Shown here in pieces: positions 1 to 8,908 of a stretch of 64,000 nucleotides of DNA (the first letter of the stretch is position 1; every line of letters begins with the position of its first letter). The notes under the pieces are model-generated. The model was not told the origin of the DNA and made no database searches. It saw only the letters and a list, made by a program, of their open reading frames with translations. The position numbers were made by a program, and so were the translations under genes. This DNA is from Paracoccaceae bacterium (lineage in GTDB: Bacteria; Pseudomonadota; Alphaproteobacteria; Rhodobacterales; Rhodobacteraceae): assembly GCA_016938875.1 (NCBI GenBank), contig JAFGTV010000008.1:248001-312000 (forward strand), read 5' to 3'.

Positions 1-1
1 T

Positions 2-1378
2 GACCGGATCGCCTCGATCATCCAGCCGGTGCATTTCTACGAACCCGTGCACCAGCGAATCTATGAGATCGCCGCCGCCCGCATCCAAAAGAACGCGCTG
101 GCTTCTCCGGTCACGCTCAAGGCGTTCATGGAGGGCGACGAGGGGCTGGCGGAACTGGGCGGGCCGGCCTACCTGGCGCGCCTTGCGGGGGCTGCGATCT
201 CGTCCTTTGCGGCGCGCGACTATGCCCAGATGATCTATGATTTCGCGATCCGGCGCGAATTGATCGGGCTGGGCCGCGACATCGCCGACAAGGCCGCCAC
301 CGTCGACATCTCGTCAGAGCCCAAGGCGCAGATCGTCGAGGCCGAACAGGCGCTGTACAAGCTGGGCGAGCAGGGCCAGTCGGAAACCGGGTTCCAATCC
401 TTTCTCAAGGCCGTGACCGACGCGGTGAACGTCGCCAACGCCGCCTATCAGCGCGAGGGCGGGTTGGCGGGCCTGTCCACCGGGCTGATCGACATGGACA
501 AGAAGCTGGGCGGGCTGCACCGCTCTGACCTGCTGATCCTGGCCGGGCGTCCCTCGATGGGGAAAACCTCGCTGGCCACCAACATCGCCTTCAACATCGC
601 CAAGGCCTATAAGCGCGGCCGTCAGAGCGACGGCACCGAGGGGGCCATAGATGGCGGCGTCGTGGGCTTCTACAGCCTGGAGATGAGCGCCGAACAGCTG
701 GCCGCGCGGATCCTGTCCGAGGCCTCCGAGGTGCCCAGCGAACAGATCCGCCGCGGCGACATGACCGAGGCCGAATTCCGCCGGTTCGTCGAGGCCGCCA
801 AGGCGCTGGAGGCCTGCCCGCTTTATATCGACGACACGCCCGCGCTGCCGATTTCCCAGCTGGCGGCCCGCGCCCGGCGGCTGAAGCGGACCCATGGGCT
901 GGACGTGCTCTTCGTCGACTATCTGCAACTGGTGCGCCCCGCCAGCGCCAAGGACAGCCGGGTGAACGAGGTCAGCGAGATCACCCAGGGCCTGAAAGCC
1001 ATCGCCAAGGAACTGGACATCCCCGTGGTCGCCCTGTCACAGCTGTCGCGCCAGGTCGAAAGCCGTGAGGACAAGCGCCCGCAACTGTCGGACCTGCGCG
1101 AATCCGGGTCGATCGAGCAGGACGCCGACGTGGTCATGTTCGTCTTTCGCGAGGAATATTACGCCGAGCGCGAGAAACCCTCGGACGACAAGCTGGACAA
1201 GATGGCCGAATGGCAAACCCGGATGGAGGCCCTGCATGGCAAGGCCGAGGTCATCATCGGCAAGCAGCGTCACGGCCCGATCGGCTCGGTCGAGCTCAGC
1301 TTTGAGGGGCGGTTCACCCGGTTCGGCAACCTGGTCAAGCCCTGGCAGCAGGGCGGCGACGACGGTGGGTTCCACTAA
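2..1378 (+). CDS. dnaB: replicative DNA helicase DnaB (5' end outside window)
   Basis: This is the hexameric helicase that unwinds DNA at the replication fork and recruits primase. The reading frame is open from base 2, and the residues before the GTG at 29 (DRIASIIQP) already fit the DnaB N-terminal domain, so the gene starts upstream of the window; 29 is not a true start. The N-terminal domain includes FYEPVHQRIYEI. The RecA-like domain has the Walker A motif GRPSMGKTS near base 545, a Walker B-like segment LDVLFVDYLQL near 900 and the C-terminal motif KQRHGPIGSVEL. A family-typical insert after the Walker A helix (SDGTEGAIDGG) is seen in alphaproteobacterial DnaB. The next gene, alr, starts 42 bases downstream. 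Confidence 0.97.
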   Translation, partial: DRIASIIQPVHFYEPVHQRIYEIAAARIQKNALASPVTLKAFMEGDEGLAELGGPAYLARLAGAAISSFAARDYAQMIYDFAIRRELIGLGRDIADKAATVDISSEPKAQIVEAEQALYKLGEQGQSETGFQSFLKAVTDAVNVANAAYQREGGLAGLSTGLIDMDKKLGGLHRSDLLILAGRPSMGKTSLATNIAFNIAKAYKRGRQSDGTEGAIDGGVVGFYSLEMSAEQLAARILSEASEVPSEQIRRGDMTEAEFRRFVEAAKALEACPLYIDDTPALPISQLAARARRLKRTHGLDVLFVDYLQLVRPASAKDSRVNEVSEITQGLKAIAKELDIPVVALSQLSRQVESREDKRPQLSDLRESGSIEQDADVVMFVFREEYYAEREKPSDDKLDKMAEWQTRMEALHGKAEVIIGKQRHGPIGSVELSFEGRFTRFGNLVKPWQQGGDDGGFH

Positions 1379-1420
1379 AACGCGCTTGACCTCGGTTGCG
1401 CGCCTGTCACAAGAAATGCC

Positions 1421-2473
1421 ATGTCCACAGCTTCTCTGACGATCGATCTCGACGCGCTGGTGCGCAATTGGCAGGCCCTTGACCGGGCCAGTGGCGCAGG
1501 CGTCGAAACCGGCGCCGTGGTCAAGGCAGACAGCTATGGCCTGGGCGCCGCGCGGGTCGCCCGCGTGCTGGCCCAGGCGGGCGCGCGGCGGTTTTTCGTC
1601 GCCGTCGCCGAAGAGGGCGCCGCGATCCGCCAGGCGCTGGGCCGCGGCCCCGAGATTTTCGTCTTTTCCGGGCATATGGCCGGCGACACCGACATGATCG
1701 GCGATCTGGATCTGATCCCGATGCTCAATTCCGTCGACCAGCTGACCCGCCAGATGGAGGCCCTGCCAGGGCATCCCTTCGGCATCCAGCTGGACACCGG
1801 CATGAACCGTCTGGGGATGGAGCCCGCCGAATGGGCCGCCCTGGCCGAGATTGCGCTGGCCGCAGGTCCGCGCCTGATCATGAGCCACCTGGCCTGCGCG
1901 GATGAACCCGACCACCCGATGAACGCCCAACAGCTAGAGGTGTTTCGCGCCCTGACCGATGGCTGCGGGGTGCCGCGCTCGCTGTCGGCGACGGGCGGTA
2001 TCGGGCTGGGCGCGGACTATCATTTCGACGTGACCCGCCCCGGCATCGGCCTTTACGGCGGGCTGCCATTCGCGGACGCCGCGCCGGTGGCGCACCTGTC
2101 GCTGCCGGTGATCCAGACCCGCGAGGTCGAACAGGGCGAAACGGTCGGCTATGGCAACACCTGGACCGCAGAGGCGCCCGGCACCATCGCCACCGTTGCC
2201 GCGGGCTATGCCGACGGTCTGTTGCGGGCGATGGGCAACCGCGCAAACCTGTTCTTCGAGGGGGTGCCCTGCCCGATCGTCGGGCGCGTCTCGATGGACC
2301 TGATCACCGCCGATGTCTCGCACCTGCCCGGCCCGCCGGGCGCGCTGGACATCCTGGGCCCGGACCAAGGCGTGGACGATCTGGCCGAGGCCGCAGGCAC
2401 CATCGGATACGAGATCCTGACCGCGCTGGGCGCGCGCTACAAGCGGCGCTATGCCGGCGGCGCGGGCACATGA
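1421..2473 (+). CDS. alr: alanine racemase
   Basis: A PLP enzyme that interconverts L- and D-alanine, supplying D-Ala for the peptidoglycan ligase Ddl encoded later in the window. The 350 aa length is normal. The PLP lysine lies in [12 protein letters not shown] (about residue 35), GYGNTW lies mid-protein, and the C-terminal domain has [10 protein letters not shown] and GRVSMDL. The ATG at 1421 gives the standard N-terminus [12 protein letters not shown]. Its stop overlaps the start of the mlaE-like gene (ATGA at 2470-2473), so translation of the two is probably coupled. The dnaB-alr pair is a common alphaproteobacterial arrangement. Confidence 0.95.
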   Translation: MSTASLTIDLDALVRNWQALDRASGAGVETGAVVKADSYGLGAARVARVLAQAGARRFFVAVAEEGAAIRQALGRGPEIFVFSGHMAGDTDMIGDLDLIPMLNSVDQLTRQMEALPGHPFGIQLDTGMNRLGMEPAEWAALAEIALAAGPRLIMSHLACADEPDHPMNAQQLEVFRALTDGCGVPRSLSATGGIGLGADYHFDVTRPGIGLYGGLPFADAAPVAHLSLPVIQTREVEQGETVGYGNTWTAEAPGTIATVAAGYADGLLRAMGNRANLFFEGVPCPIVGRVSMDLITADVSHLPGPPGALDILGPDQGVDDLAEAAGTIGYEILTALGARYKRRYAGGAGT

Positions 2474-3249
2474 TCCTGACGCCGGTCGCAGCCCTGGGCC
2501 GTTCGACCCTGGCGGGCCTGGCCTCCCTCGGGCGGATCGCGCTCTACCTGCTGGCGACCCTGCGCGCCATGCTGCGCCCGCCGTTCTATTTCCGCGAGTT
2601 CGCCCAGGCGCTGTGGGCCATCGGCTACAACTCCCTGCCGGTGGTGGGGCTGACCGCGTTCTTCACCGGCGGCGCGCTGGCCTTGCAGATCTACGAGGGC
2701 GGCGCGCGCTTCAACGCGGGCCAGGTCGTGCCCTCGATCGTGGCGATCGGCATGACCCGGGAACTGGGCCCGGTGCTGGGCGCGCTGATGGTCGCGGCCC
2801 GCGTCGCCTCCTCCATCGCCGCCGAGATCGGCACGATGAAGGTTACCGAACAGATCGACGCGCTGGTCACGCTGTCCACCGACCCGATGCGCTATCTCAC
2901 CGTGCCGCGCGTGCTGGCCGCCACGCTGGCCGTGCCCGCGCTGGTGGCGGTGGGCGATTCCATCGGCATTTTCGGCGGCTACGTCGTGGGCACCGGACGG
3001 CTTGACCTCAACGCGGCGGCCTATCTGAAGAACACCGCCGACTACCTGGAACTGTGGGACATCACCTCGGGCCTGATCAAGGGCGCGGTCTTCGGCTTTA
3101 TCGTGGCGCTGGTGGGGTGCTATTTCGGGATGAACTCGGGCCGCGGCGCCCAGGGCGTGGGACGCGCGACCAAATCCGCCGTGGTCACGGCCTCGGTGCT
3201 GATCCTGGCGGCAAACTACCTGCTGACAGAACTGTTCTTCTCCGCATGA
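2470..3249 (+). CDS. mlaE: MlaE-family lipid ABC transporter permease
   Basis: Inner-membrane permease of the MlaE/Ttg2B family, which moves phospholipids between the inner and outer membranes. The 259 aa protein has several hydrophobic helices, the family segment [30 protein letters not shown] (about residues 95-125; key residues RELGP and AAEIG) and a C-terminal helix pair. It overlaps alr upstream and the ATPase gene downstream (ATGA at 3246-3249). No MlaD (MCE) or MlaC gene follows, so the periplasmic partners would have to be encoded elsewhere. Confidence 0.9.
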   Translation: MILTPVAALGRSTLAGLASLGRIALYLLATLRAMLRPPFYFREFAQALWAIGYNSLPVVGLTAFFTGGALALQIYEGGARFNAGQVVPSIVAIGMTRELGPVLGALMVAARVASSIAAEIGTMKVTEQIDALVTLSTDPMRYLTVPRVLAATLAVPALVAVGDSIGIFGGYVVGTGRLDLNAAAYLKNTADYLELWDITSGLIKGAVFGFIVALVGCYFGMNSGRGAQGVGRATKSAVVTASVLILAANYLLTELFFSA

Positions 3250-3992
3250 TCGAGCTCAGGGATCTCCAAAAGGCCTTTGGCCCCAACCGCGTCCTGCGGG
3301 GGGTCAACCTGACCATCCCCAGGGGCGAAAGCATGGTCATCATCGGCGGTTCGGGCACCGGCAAATCGGTACTGCTGAAATGTATCCTGGGGCTGGTGAC
3401 GCCGGATGCGGGGCAAATCCTGATCCAGGGACAGGACGCCGCCAAGGCCGACCGCGATGCCTTTCTCGCCCGCTTCGGGATGCTCTTTCAGGGCGGCGCG
3501 CTGTTTGATTCGCTCACCGTCTGGCAAAACGTGGCCTTCCGCCTGCTGCGCGGTGCGCAAAAACGCCCCAAGGCCGAGGCCCGCGAGATCGCCATCGAGA
3601 AACTCCGCCGCGTGGGCCTGAAACCCGAGGTCGCCGACCAATTCCCCGCCGAATTGTCGGGCGGCATGCAGAAACGCGTCGGGCTGGCCCGCGCCATCGC
3701 CGCCGAGCCCGAGATCATCTTCTTCGACGAACCCACCACCGGCCTCGACCCGATCATGGCCGGCGTCATCAACGAGCTGATCCGCGAGATCGTCGTGGAA
3801 ATGGGCGCCACCGCCATGACCATCACCCACGACATGAGCTCGGTCCGCGCCATCGCCGACGACGTGGCGATGCTGCATGACGGGGTGATCCAGTGGACCG
3901 GTCCGGTAACCCGGCTGGACAACTCGGGCGATCCCTATCTCGACCAATTCATCCACGGCCGCGCCGAGGGCCCGATCGAGGCGGTGCGATGA
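3246..3992 (+). CDS. mlaF: MlaF-family ABC transporter ATP-binding protein
   Basis: ATPase partner of the MlaE-like permease. The 248 aa protein shows Walker A GGSGTGKSV (about residue 34), Q-loop FQGGALFDSLTVWQNV, signature LSGGMQKRVGLARA (about 137) and Walker B IIFFDEPTTGLDP (about 158), followed by the H-loop ITHDM. The QGGALFDS segment and GMQKR signature are characteristic of the MlaF/Ttg2A branch. The ATG at 3246 was chosen because it makes a 4-base overlap with the permease stop and gives the typical [12 protein letters not shown] start; the frame is open further upstream but only as a shadow of mlaE. Confidence 0.92.
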   Translation: MIELRDLQKAFGPNRVLRGVNLTIPRGESMVIIGGSGTGKSVLLKCILGLVTPDAGQILIQGQDAAKADRDAFLARFGMLFQGGALFDSLTVWQNVAFRLLRGAQKRPKAEAREIAIEKLRRVGLKPEVADQFPAELSGGMQKRVGLARAIAAEPEIIFFDEPTTGLDPIMAGVINELIREIVVEMGATAMTITHDMSSVRAIADDVAMLHDGVIQWTGPVTRLDNSGDPYLDQFIHGRAEGPIEAVR

Positions 3993-4435
3993 GCGCGCTC
4001 AAACTCGCCAACCTCGCCCTCCTGGTCCTCTTCCCCGTCGCCTGGGCTGCCCCCCTGATGCGCGCGGGCCTCTTGCCGCTCTTCGGCCTGTCGGAAATCT
4101 CGGTCCTTTCCGGCCTGCAATCGCTTTGGGAAACCGACATCTTCCTGGCCCTGCTGGTCACCGCGCTGGCCCTGGTCGCGCCCTATATGAAAACGGTGGG
4201 CCTGGCGCTGATCCACTACAACCTCGCCTCCCCGCGCCTGCTGCCCGCGATCACCGTGATGGGCAAACTGGCGATGGCCGACATCTTCCTGGTCGCCATC
4301 TATATCGTCGTGGTCAAGGGTGTCGGCCACGCCCGTATCGAAACCGCCTGGGGGCTGTATCTCTTTACCTTCTGCGTGCTGGCCTCGCTCCTGCTCTCGG
4401 GCCTGACCAAGCGTCAATTGCCCCAAACCGACTGA
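3989..4435 (+). CDS. PqiA-like (paraquat-inducible protein A family) membrane protein
   Basis: A 148 aa integral membrane protein with about four hydrophobic helices and the family signature GKLAMADIFLVA (about residues 90-102), as in PqiA domains. E. coli PqiA works with the MCE protein PqiB in lipid transport across the envelope. Here the gene overlaps mlaF by four bases (ATGA at 3989), so a role alongside the MlaEF pair is a reasonable inference. Only one PqiA domain is present and the zinc-type cysteines of full-length PqiA are absent. The start was set by the overlap. Confidence 0.8.
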   Translation: MSALKLANLALLVLFPVAWAAPLMRAGLLPLFGLSEISVLSGLQSLWETDIFLALLVTALALVAPYMKTVGLALIHYNLASPRLLPAITVMGKLAMADIFLVAIYIVVVKGVGHARIETAWGLYLFTFCVLASLLLSGLTKRQLPQTD

Positions 4436-4437
4436 CC

Positions 4438-4460
4438 GCTTCTTCTGGTCGCAAATATCC
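4438..4460 (-). repeat. dispersed intergenic repeat, copy 1
   Basis: On the minus strand this 23-mer reads GGATATTTG-CGACCAG-AAGAAGC. It matches 21 of 23 bases of the copy at 11648, and the others are at 31079 and (degenerate) 23657. All sit just past the end of a gene. I recognise the GGATATTT...CCAGA core as a common intergenic element of Rhodobacteraceae genomes; its function is not known to me. Confidence 0.7.
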
Positions 4461-4478
4461 CGGGGGACGCGGCCCGCA

Positions 4479-4500
4479 GGGGCGCGGGGGGCAGCGCCCC
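4479..4500. terminator. GC-rich hairpin between the pqiA-like gene and radA
   Basis: GGGGCGC (4479-4485) pairs with GCGCCCC (4494-4500) around an 8-base loop. There is no T-run, so it may be a Rho-assisted terminator, a processing stop, or part of the adjacent repeat element rather than an intrinsic terminator. Confidence 0.35.
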
Positions 4501-4543
4501 CAACCGCGCTTGAACAACCCCGCGCGCTGGGGCAGGAAGGGGC

Positions 4544-5911
4544 ATGGCCAAGCCGATTACAACCTTTACCTGTTCCGCCTGTGGCGCCACGCACCAGAAA
4601 TGGGCCGGGCGCTGCGACGCCTGCGGGGCGTGGAACAGCATCACCGAAGAGGCGCCGCTCTCGGCCGGGCCGAGCGCCAAATCGTTGGGGGCTGCGCGGG
4701 GCAAGGCGCTGGTGCTGTCGGACCTGTCCTCCACCGAGCCAGAGCCGCCACGCGCGGCCTCGGGCATGGCCGAACTGGACCGGGTGCTGGGCGGCGGGCT
4801 GGTGCCGGCCTCGGCGATCCTGGTGGGGGGCGATCCGGGGATCGGCAAATCCACGCTGCTGTTGCAGGCCGCCGCCAGTTTCGCCCAGCAGGGGCTGAGC
4901 TGCATCTATGTCTCGGGCGAAGAGGCCGGCGCCCAGGTGCGCATGCGCGCCCGACGGCTGGGCCTGGGCGACGCGCCGCTGCGGCTGGCGACCGAAACCA
5001 ACTTGCGCGACATCCTGACGACGCTGGACGCGGAACGGCCCGACCTGGTGATCATCGACTCGATCCAGACGATGTGGGCCGACATGGTCGACAGCGCGCC
5101 CGGCTCGGTCAGCCAGGTGCGCGCCGCGGCGCATGAGTTGACCAGCTTTGCCAAGCGGCGCGGATCGGCGGTCATGCTGGTGGGGCATGTCACCAAGGAC
5201 GGGCAGATCGCCGGGCCCCGCGTGGTCGAGCACATGGTCGACACCGTGCTTTATTTCGAGGGCGAGCGCGGCCACCAGTTCCGCATCCTGCGCGCGGTCA
5301 AGAACCGCTTTGGCCCGGCGGACGAGATTGGCGTGTTCGAGATGACAGGCCGGGGTCTGGCCGAGGTCGCCAACCCCTCGGCGCTGTTCCTGTCGGGCCG
5401 CGACAACCCCGCCCCAGGCGCGGCCGTCTTTGCCGGGATCGAGGGCACCCGCCCGGTGCTGACCGAGATCCAGGCGCTGGTCGCGCCCTCGCCGCTGGGC
5501 ACGCCGCGGCGCACGGTGGTGGGGCTGGATGCGGGCCGCTTGTCGACCACCCTGGCCGTGCTGGAGGCGCGCTGCGGCATCCCCTTTGCCGGGCTCGATG
5601 TGTTCCTGAACGTCGCGGGCGGGCTGCGCGTCACCGAACCGGCCGCCGACCTGGCGGTGGCTGCGGCCCTGCTGAGCGCGCGCGAGGATGCGGCATTGCC
5701 GCGCGATTGCGTGCTTTTCGGGGAAATCTCGCTGTCCGGGGCGCTGCGCCCGGTCGGGCAGACCGAAAACAGGTTGAAAGAGGCGCGAAAACTTGGTTTT
5801 TCGACGGCAATCGCGCCCACGCAAAGCAAACTGGGGGCGCCGACAGGGATGAAGGTGCGGCAAATGCCGGACCTCGCCGCGTTCGTCGGAGAGATTTTCG
5901 GCGCAGGCTAA
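4544..5911 (+). CDS. radA: DNA repair protein RadA
   Basis: RadA (Sms) is a DnaB-like branch-migration helicase in recombinational repair. The 455 aa protein has an N-terminal C4 zinc finger (CSACG ... CDACG, residues 10-30), Walker A GGDPGIGKSTLLLQ (about 103), the RadA-specific KNRFGPADEIGVFEM motif (about 255) and a C-terminal Lon-protease-like domain (GGLRVTEPAADLAVAAALLSA). The ATG at 4544 gives the usual MAKPITTFTCSACG start. It lies between the lipid transport genes and cvpA on the same strand. Confidence 0.96.
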   Translation: MAKPITTFTCSACGATHQKWAGRCDACGAWNSITEEAPLSAGPSAKSLGAARGKALVLSDLSSTEPEPPRAASGMAELDRVLGGGLVPASAILVGGDPGIGKSTLLLQAAASFAQQGLSCIYVSGEEAGAQVRMRARRLGLGDAPLRLATETNLRDILTTLDAERPDLVIIDSIQTMWADMVDSAPGSVSQVRAAAHELTSFAKRRGSAVMLVGHVTKDGQIAGPRVVEHMVDTVLYFEGERGHQFRILRAVKNRFGPADEIGVFEMTGRGLAEVANPSALFLSGRDNPAPGAAVFAGIEGTRPVLTEIQALVAPSPLGTPRRTVVGLDAGRLSTTLAVLEARCGIPFAGLDVFLNVAGGLRVTEPAADLAVAAALLSAREDAALPRDCVLFGEISLSGALRPVGQTENRLKEARKLGFSTAIAPTQSKLGAPTGMKVRQMPDLAAFVGEIFGAG

Positions 5912-5929
5912 GCCACGGAGGGACGGACC

Positions 5930-6490
5930 ATGGAAGGATTTACCGCCATAGACGGGGTCGTTGCCGCCGTGGTCGTGCTGTCGGGGATACTGGCCTATTC
6001 GCGCGGCTTCGTGCGCGAGGTGATGGCCATCGCGGGCTGGGTGGCGGCCGCCGCTGTGGCCTTTGCCTTTGCCGGGCAGGCCGAACCGCTGATGCGCGAG
6101 GTGCCCGTTCTGGGCAGTTTCCTGGGCGATAGTTGCGAAATTTCGATCATCGCCTCGTTTGCCGCGGTCTTTGCGGTGGCGCTGGTGCTGGTGTCGCTGT
6201 TCACGCCGCTGTTCTCGTCGATGGTGCAGCGGTCCGTCCTGGGCGGCCTGGACCAGGGGCTGGGGTTCTTCTTTGGCGTGGCGCGGGGGCTGGTGCTGAT
6301 CGCGGTGGCGTTTTTTGTCTATGGCATGGTGGTCACCACGCAGGATTTCCCGATGGTCGACAACTCGCGCTCTGCCGCGATCTTTGGCCAGGTTTCCGAC
6401 CGGATTGCCGCCAGCGACCCGGACAAGGCCCTGGGCTGGCTGACCAACAAATATGACGGGCTGGTCGGCGATTGCAGCGCGGGCGAGTGA
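5930..6490 (+). CDS. cvpA: CvpA family membrane protein
   Basis: A 186 aa inner-membrane protein of the CvpA (colicin V production) family with about four hydrophobic helices. The opening TAIDGVVAAVVVLSGILAYSRGFVREVMAIAGW is typical, especially the YSRGFVRE segment. It lies 18 bases after radA with GGAGGGACGGACC before the ATG, and just upstream of purF; cvpA-purF adjacency is also known in enterobacteria. The molecular function of CvpA is poorly defined, though envelope stress and biofilm roles are reported. Confidence 0.9.
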   Translation: MEGFTAIDGVVAAVVVLSGILAYSRGFVREVMAIAGWVAAAAVAFAFAGQAEPLMREVPVLGSFLGDSCEISIIASFAAVFAVALVLVSLFTPLFSSMVQRSVLGGLDQGLGFFFGVARGLVLIAVAFFVYGMVVTTQDFPMVDNSRSAAIFGQVSDRIAASDPDKALGWLTNKYDGLVGDCSAGE

Positions 6491-6588
6491 TCCGCGCGCG
6501 GGTTTTTGTGATCCTTTCGTGACAGCAGCGGCCTGAGGGCCTAGAGAGGGGCCAAATTCCGCCACTTGGATTCGGAGCCGCGCTGCCG

Positions 6589-8055
6589 ATGCCCCTGATG
6601 CCCCCTGCCCACCCGTTCGATGATGACAAGCTGCACGAGGAATGCGGCGTCTACGGCGTGATCGGCGTCGCCGATGCCGCCAACTTCGTCGCCCTTGGCC
6701 TGCACGCCCTGCAACACCGCGGACAAGAGGCCGGCGGCATCGTCAGCCACGATCCCGAGACCGGGTTCAACTCTGCCCGCCGTTTCGGTTATGTGCGCGA
6801 CAACTTCACCAAGGCCAGCCTGATGGAAACCCTGCCCGGCCCGTTGGCCATCGGGCATGTGCGCTATTCCACCACCGGCTCCAAGGGGCATACCGCGATC
6901 CGCGACGTGCAGCCGTTCTTTGGCGAGTTTTCCATGGGCGGGGCGGCGATTGCCCATAACGGCAACATCACCAACGCCGAGGCGCTGCGCAAGGAACTGA
7001 TCGAGCATGGTTCGATCTTCCAAAGCTCATCGGACAGCGAATGCATCATCCACCTGATGGCGCGGTCCTATCAGAAAACCATCCCCGAACGGATGAAGGA
7101 CGCGCTGCGCCGGGTCGAGGGGGCGTTCTCGGTCGTCGCGATGACCCGGACCAAGCTGATCGGGGTGCGCGACCCGCTGGGCGTGCGCCCGCTGGTGCTG
7201 GGCCGTCTGGGCGATGGCTGGGTGCTGAGTTCGGAAACCTGCGCGCTGGACATCATCGGGGCCGAGTTCGTGCGCGACATCGAACCGGGCGAAATGGTGC
7301 AGATTTCGCCCGAGAATGGCGTCGAGAGCTTTCAGCCGTTCGAGCGGGCCGCGTCGCGGTTCTGCATCTTCGAACATGTGTATTTCTCGCGCCCCGATTC
7401 GATCCTGGGCGGGCGCTCGGTCTATGAAACCCGCCGCCAGATCGGCGTGGAACTGGCCCGCGAGGCGCCCGTAGAGGCCGACCTGGTCTGCCCCGTGCCC
7501 GACAGTGGCACGCCCGCGGCGATCGGGTTTTCCCACGAAAGCGGCATTCCCTATGGCATGGGGATCATCCGCAACCAGTACATGGGCCGCACCTTTATCG
7601 AGCCGACAGAGCAGATCCGAAACATGGGTGTGCGGCTGAAGCTGAACGTCAACCGCGCCCTGATCGCGGGCAAGCGGGTGGTGCTGGTCGATGACAGCGT
7701 GGTGCGCGGCACCACCAGCCAGAAAATCCGCGAGATGATCCTGGATGCCGGCGCCGCCGAGGTGCATTTCCGCATCGCCAGCCCGCCCACGGCCTGGCCC
7801 TGTTTCTACGGGGTCGACACGCCCGAGCGCGACAAGCTGTTGGCCAGCCACATGACCGAGGAAGAGATGCGCGTGCACCTTGAGGTGGACAGCCTGCGCT
7901 TTGTCTCGCTGGACGGGCTGTATCGCGCGGTCGGCGAGGCCACCGGGCGCAACGCCAAGTGCCCGCAATATTGCGACGCCTGTTTCTCGGGCGAATATCC
8001 CGTGGCCCCCAGCGACATGATCCACAAGGGGTTCCAGACCAAGGCAGCCGAGTGA
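6589..8055 (+). CDS. purF: amidophosphoribosyltransferase PurF
   Basis: Catalyses the committed step of purine synthesis, glutamine plus PRPP to phosphoribosylamine. The 488 aa protein has an Ntn-type glutaminase domain with the nucleophile Cys at about residue 19 (HEECGVYGVIG). The preceding residues would be a removed propeptide, as in class II amidotransferases. The C-terminal domain has the PRPP-binding motif VVLVDDSVVRGTTS (about 365). Cysteines near the C-terminus (KCPQYCDACF) resemble those that bind the Fe-S cluster in Bacillus-type PurF. A second in-frame ATG at 6598 is an alternative start. Confidence 0.96.
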   Translation: MPLMPPAHPFDDDKLHEECGVYGVIGVADAANFVALGLHALQHRGQEAGGIVSHDPETGFNSARRFGYVRDNFTKASLMETLPGPLAIGHVRYSTTGSKGHTAIRDVQPFFGEFSMGGAAIAHNGNITNAEALRKELIEHGSIFQSSSDSECIIHLMARSYQKTIPERMKDALRRVEGAFSVVAMTRTKLIGVRDPLGVRPLVLGRLGDGWVLSSETCALDIIGAEFVRDIEPGEMVQISPENGVESFQPFERAASRFCIFEHVYFSRPDSILGGRSVYETRRQIGVELAREAPVEADLVCPVPDSGTPAAIGFSHESGIPYGMGIIRNQYMGRTFIEPTEQIRNMGVRLKLNVNRALIAGKRVVLVDDSVVRGTTSQKIREMILDAGAAEVHFRIASPPTAWPCFYGVDTPERDKLLASHMTEEEMRVHLEVDSLRFVSLDGLYRAVGEATGRNAKCPQYCDACFSGEYPVAPSDMIHKGFQTKAAE

Positions 8056-8146
8056 TTCCGTCTGCGCCGCAATGTCGCCGGGGGATCGGCGCGCAAGCGG
8101 CCCGCCCCATCTTGACCTCAACCCGCTTTGCCCACAGAGACAGACC

Positions 8147-8806
8147 ATGACCGATCAGAAAATCGCCCTTGTCACCGGCGCCTCGCGCGGCTTTGGTGCC
8201 GCCGTCGCCGAAGAGCTGGCCCGCGCCGGCTATCACGTCGTTGCCGTCGCCCGCACCCAGGGCGGGCTGGAGGAGCTGGACGACCGCATCACCGCGGCGG
8301 GCGGTCATGCCACCCTGGCGCCCATGGACATCGCCGAAGTCGACGCGATGCGCGCGCTGTGCCGTGGCATCTATGATCGCTGGGGCAAGCTGGACCTGTG
8401 GGTGCATGCCGCGATCCAGACCCCGGCCCTCAGCCCGACCGAACAGGTGGATGCGGGCATGTGGGACCGTCTGGTGCCGACCAATATCCACGCTACCGGC
8501 GTCTTGATCACCTTTATCGCACCGCTGCTGCGTGCGGCCGGGGGCGGGCGCGCGGTGTTGATCGACGATACCGCCAGCGGCCCGTTCATGGGGGCCTATA
8601 CCGCCGCCAAGGCCGCGCAGCGCGCGCTCTTTACCGCCTGGTCCCAGGAACAGGCGCGGTTGCAGGATGTGCGTATCGCCATGTTCGAACCCGCGCCGAT
8701 GGCCACCGCCCACCGCCAGCGCTTCTATCCCGGCGAGGACAAGTCGGTTCTGGCCCTGCCTGCGGATGAGGCGCGGCGCATGCTGGATACGCTCTCGCTG
8801 GGCTGA
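8147..8806 (+). CDS. SDR family NAD(P)-dependent oxidoreductase
   Basis: A 219 aa classical short-chain dehydrogenase. It shows the dinucleotide-binding motif TGASRGFG (residues 11-18), an N-A-G-like position altered to VHAAIQ, and the catalytic YTAAK at about residue 150. The start ATG at 8147 gives MTDQKIALVTGAS; an earlier in-frame start lies in the purF-SDR gap and has no support. It follows purF by 91 bases. The substrate cannot be told from sequence. The altered NNAG motif (HAAI) is noteworthy but seen in some SDRs. Confidence 0.85.
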   Translation: MTDQKIALVTGASRGFGAAVAEELARAGYHVVAVARTQGGLEELDDRITAAGGHATLAPMDIAEVDAMRALCRGIYDRWGKLDLWVHAAIQTPALSPTEQVDAGMWDRLVPTNIHATGVLITFIAPLLRAAGGGRAVLIDDTASGPFMGAYTAAKAAQRALFTAWSQEQARLQDVRIAMFEPAPMATAHRQRFYPGEDKSVLALPADEARRMLDTLSLG

Positions 8807-8827
8807 TCCCGGCGCGCATCCCACACC

Positions 8828-8845
8828 CGCCCGGCAAACCGGGCG
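8828..8845. terminator. hairpin after the SDR gene
   Basis: CGCCCGG (8828-8834) and CCGGGCG (8839-8845) form a perfect 7-bp stem around CAAA, 22 bases past the SDR stop. No T-run follows, so this is only terminator-like. Confidence 0.4.
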
Positions 8846-8908
8846 CTGACGCTTGCCGCCCCCCGCGCGCTCCACTATGCAGGGGCAAAAGGGGGCCGTG
8901 GGGCAGTC

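Noticed and set aside
3935-6565. Very long opposite-strand frames, for example 3935-6565 (-), 20360-22195 (+), 31024-32796 (+), 41334-43430 (+) and 54515-56626 (+)
   Set aside because: All lie opposite well-supported genes, have Arg/Gly/His/Gln-rich compositions with no domain motifs, and are the usual by-product of high GC at third codon positions.
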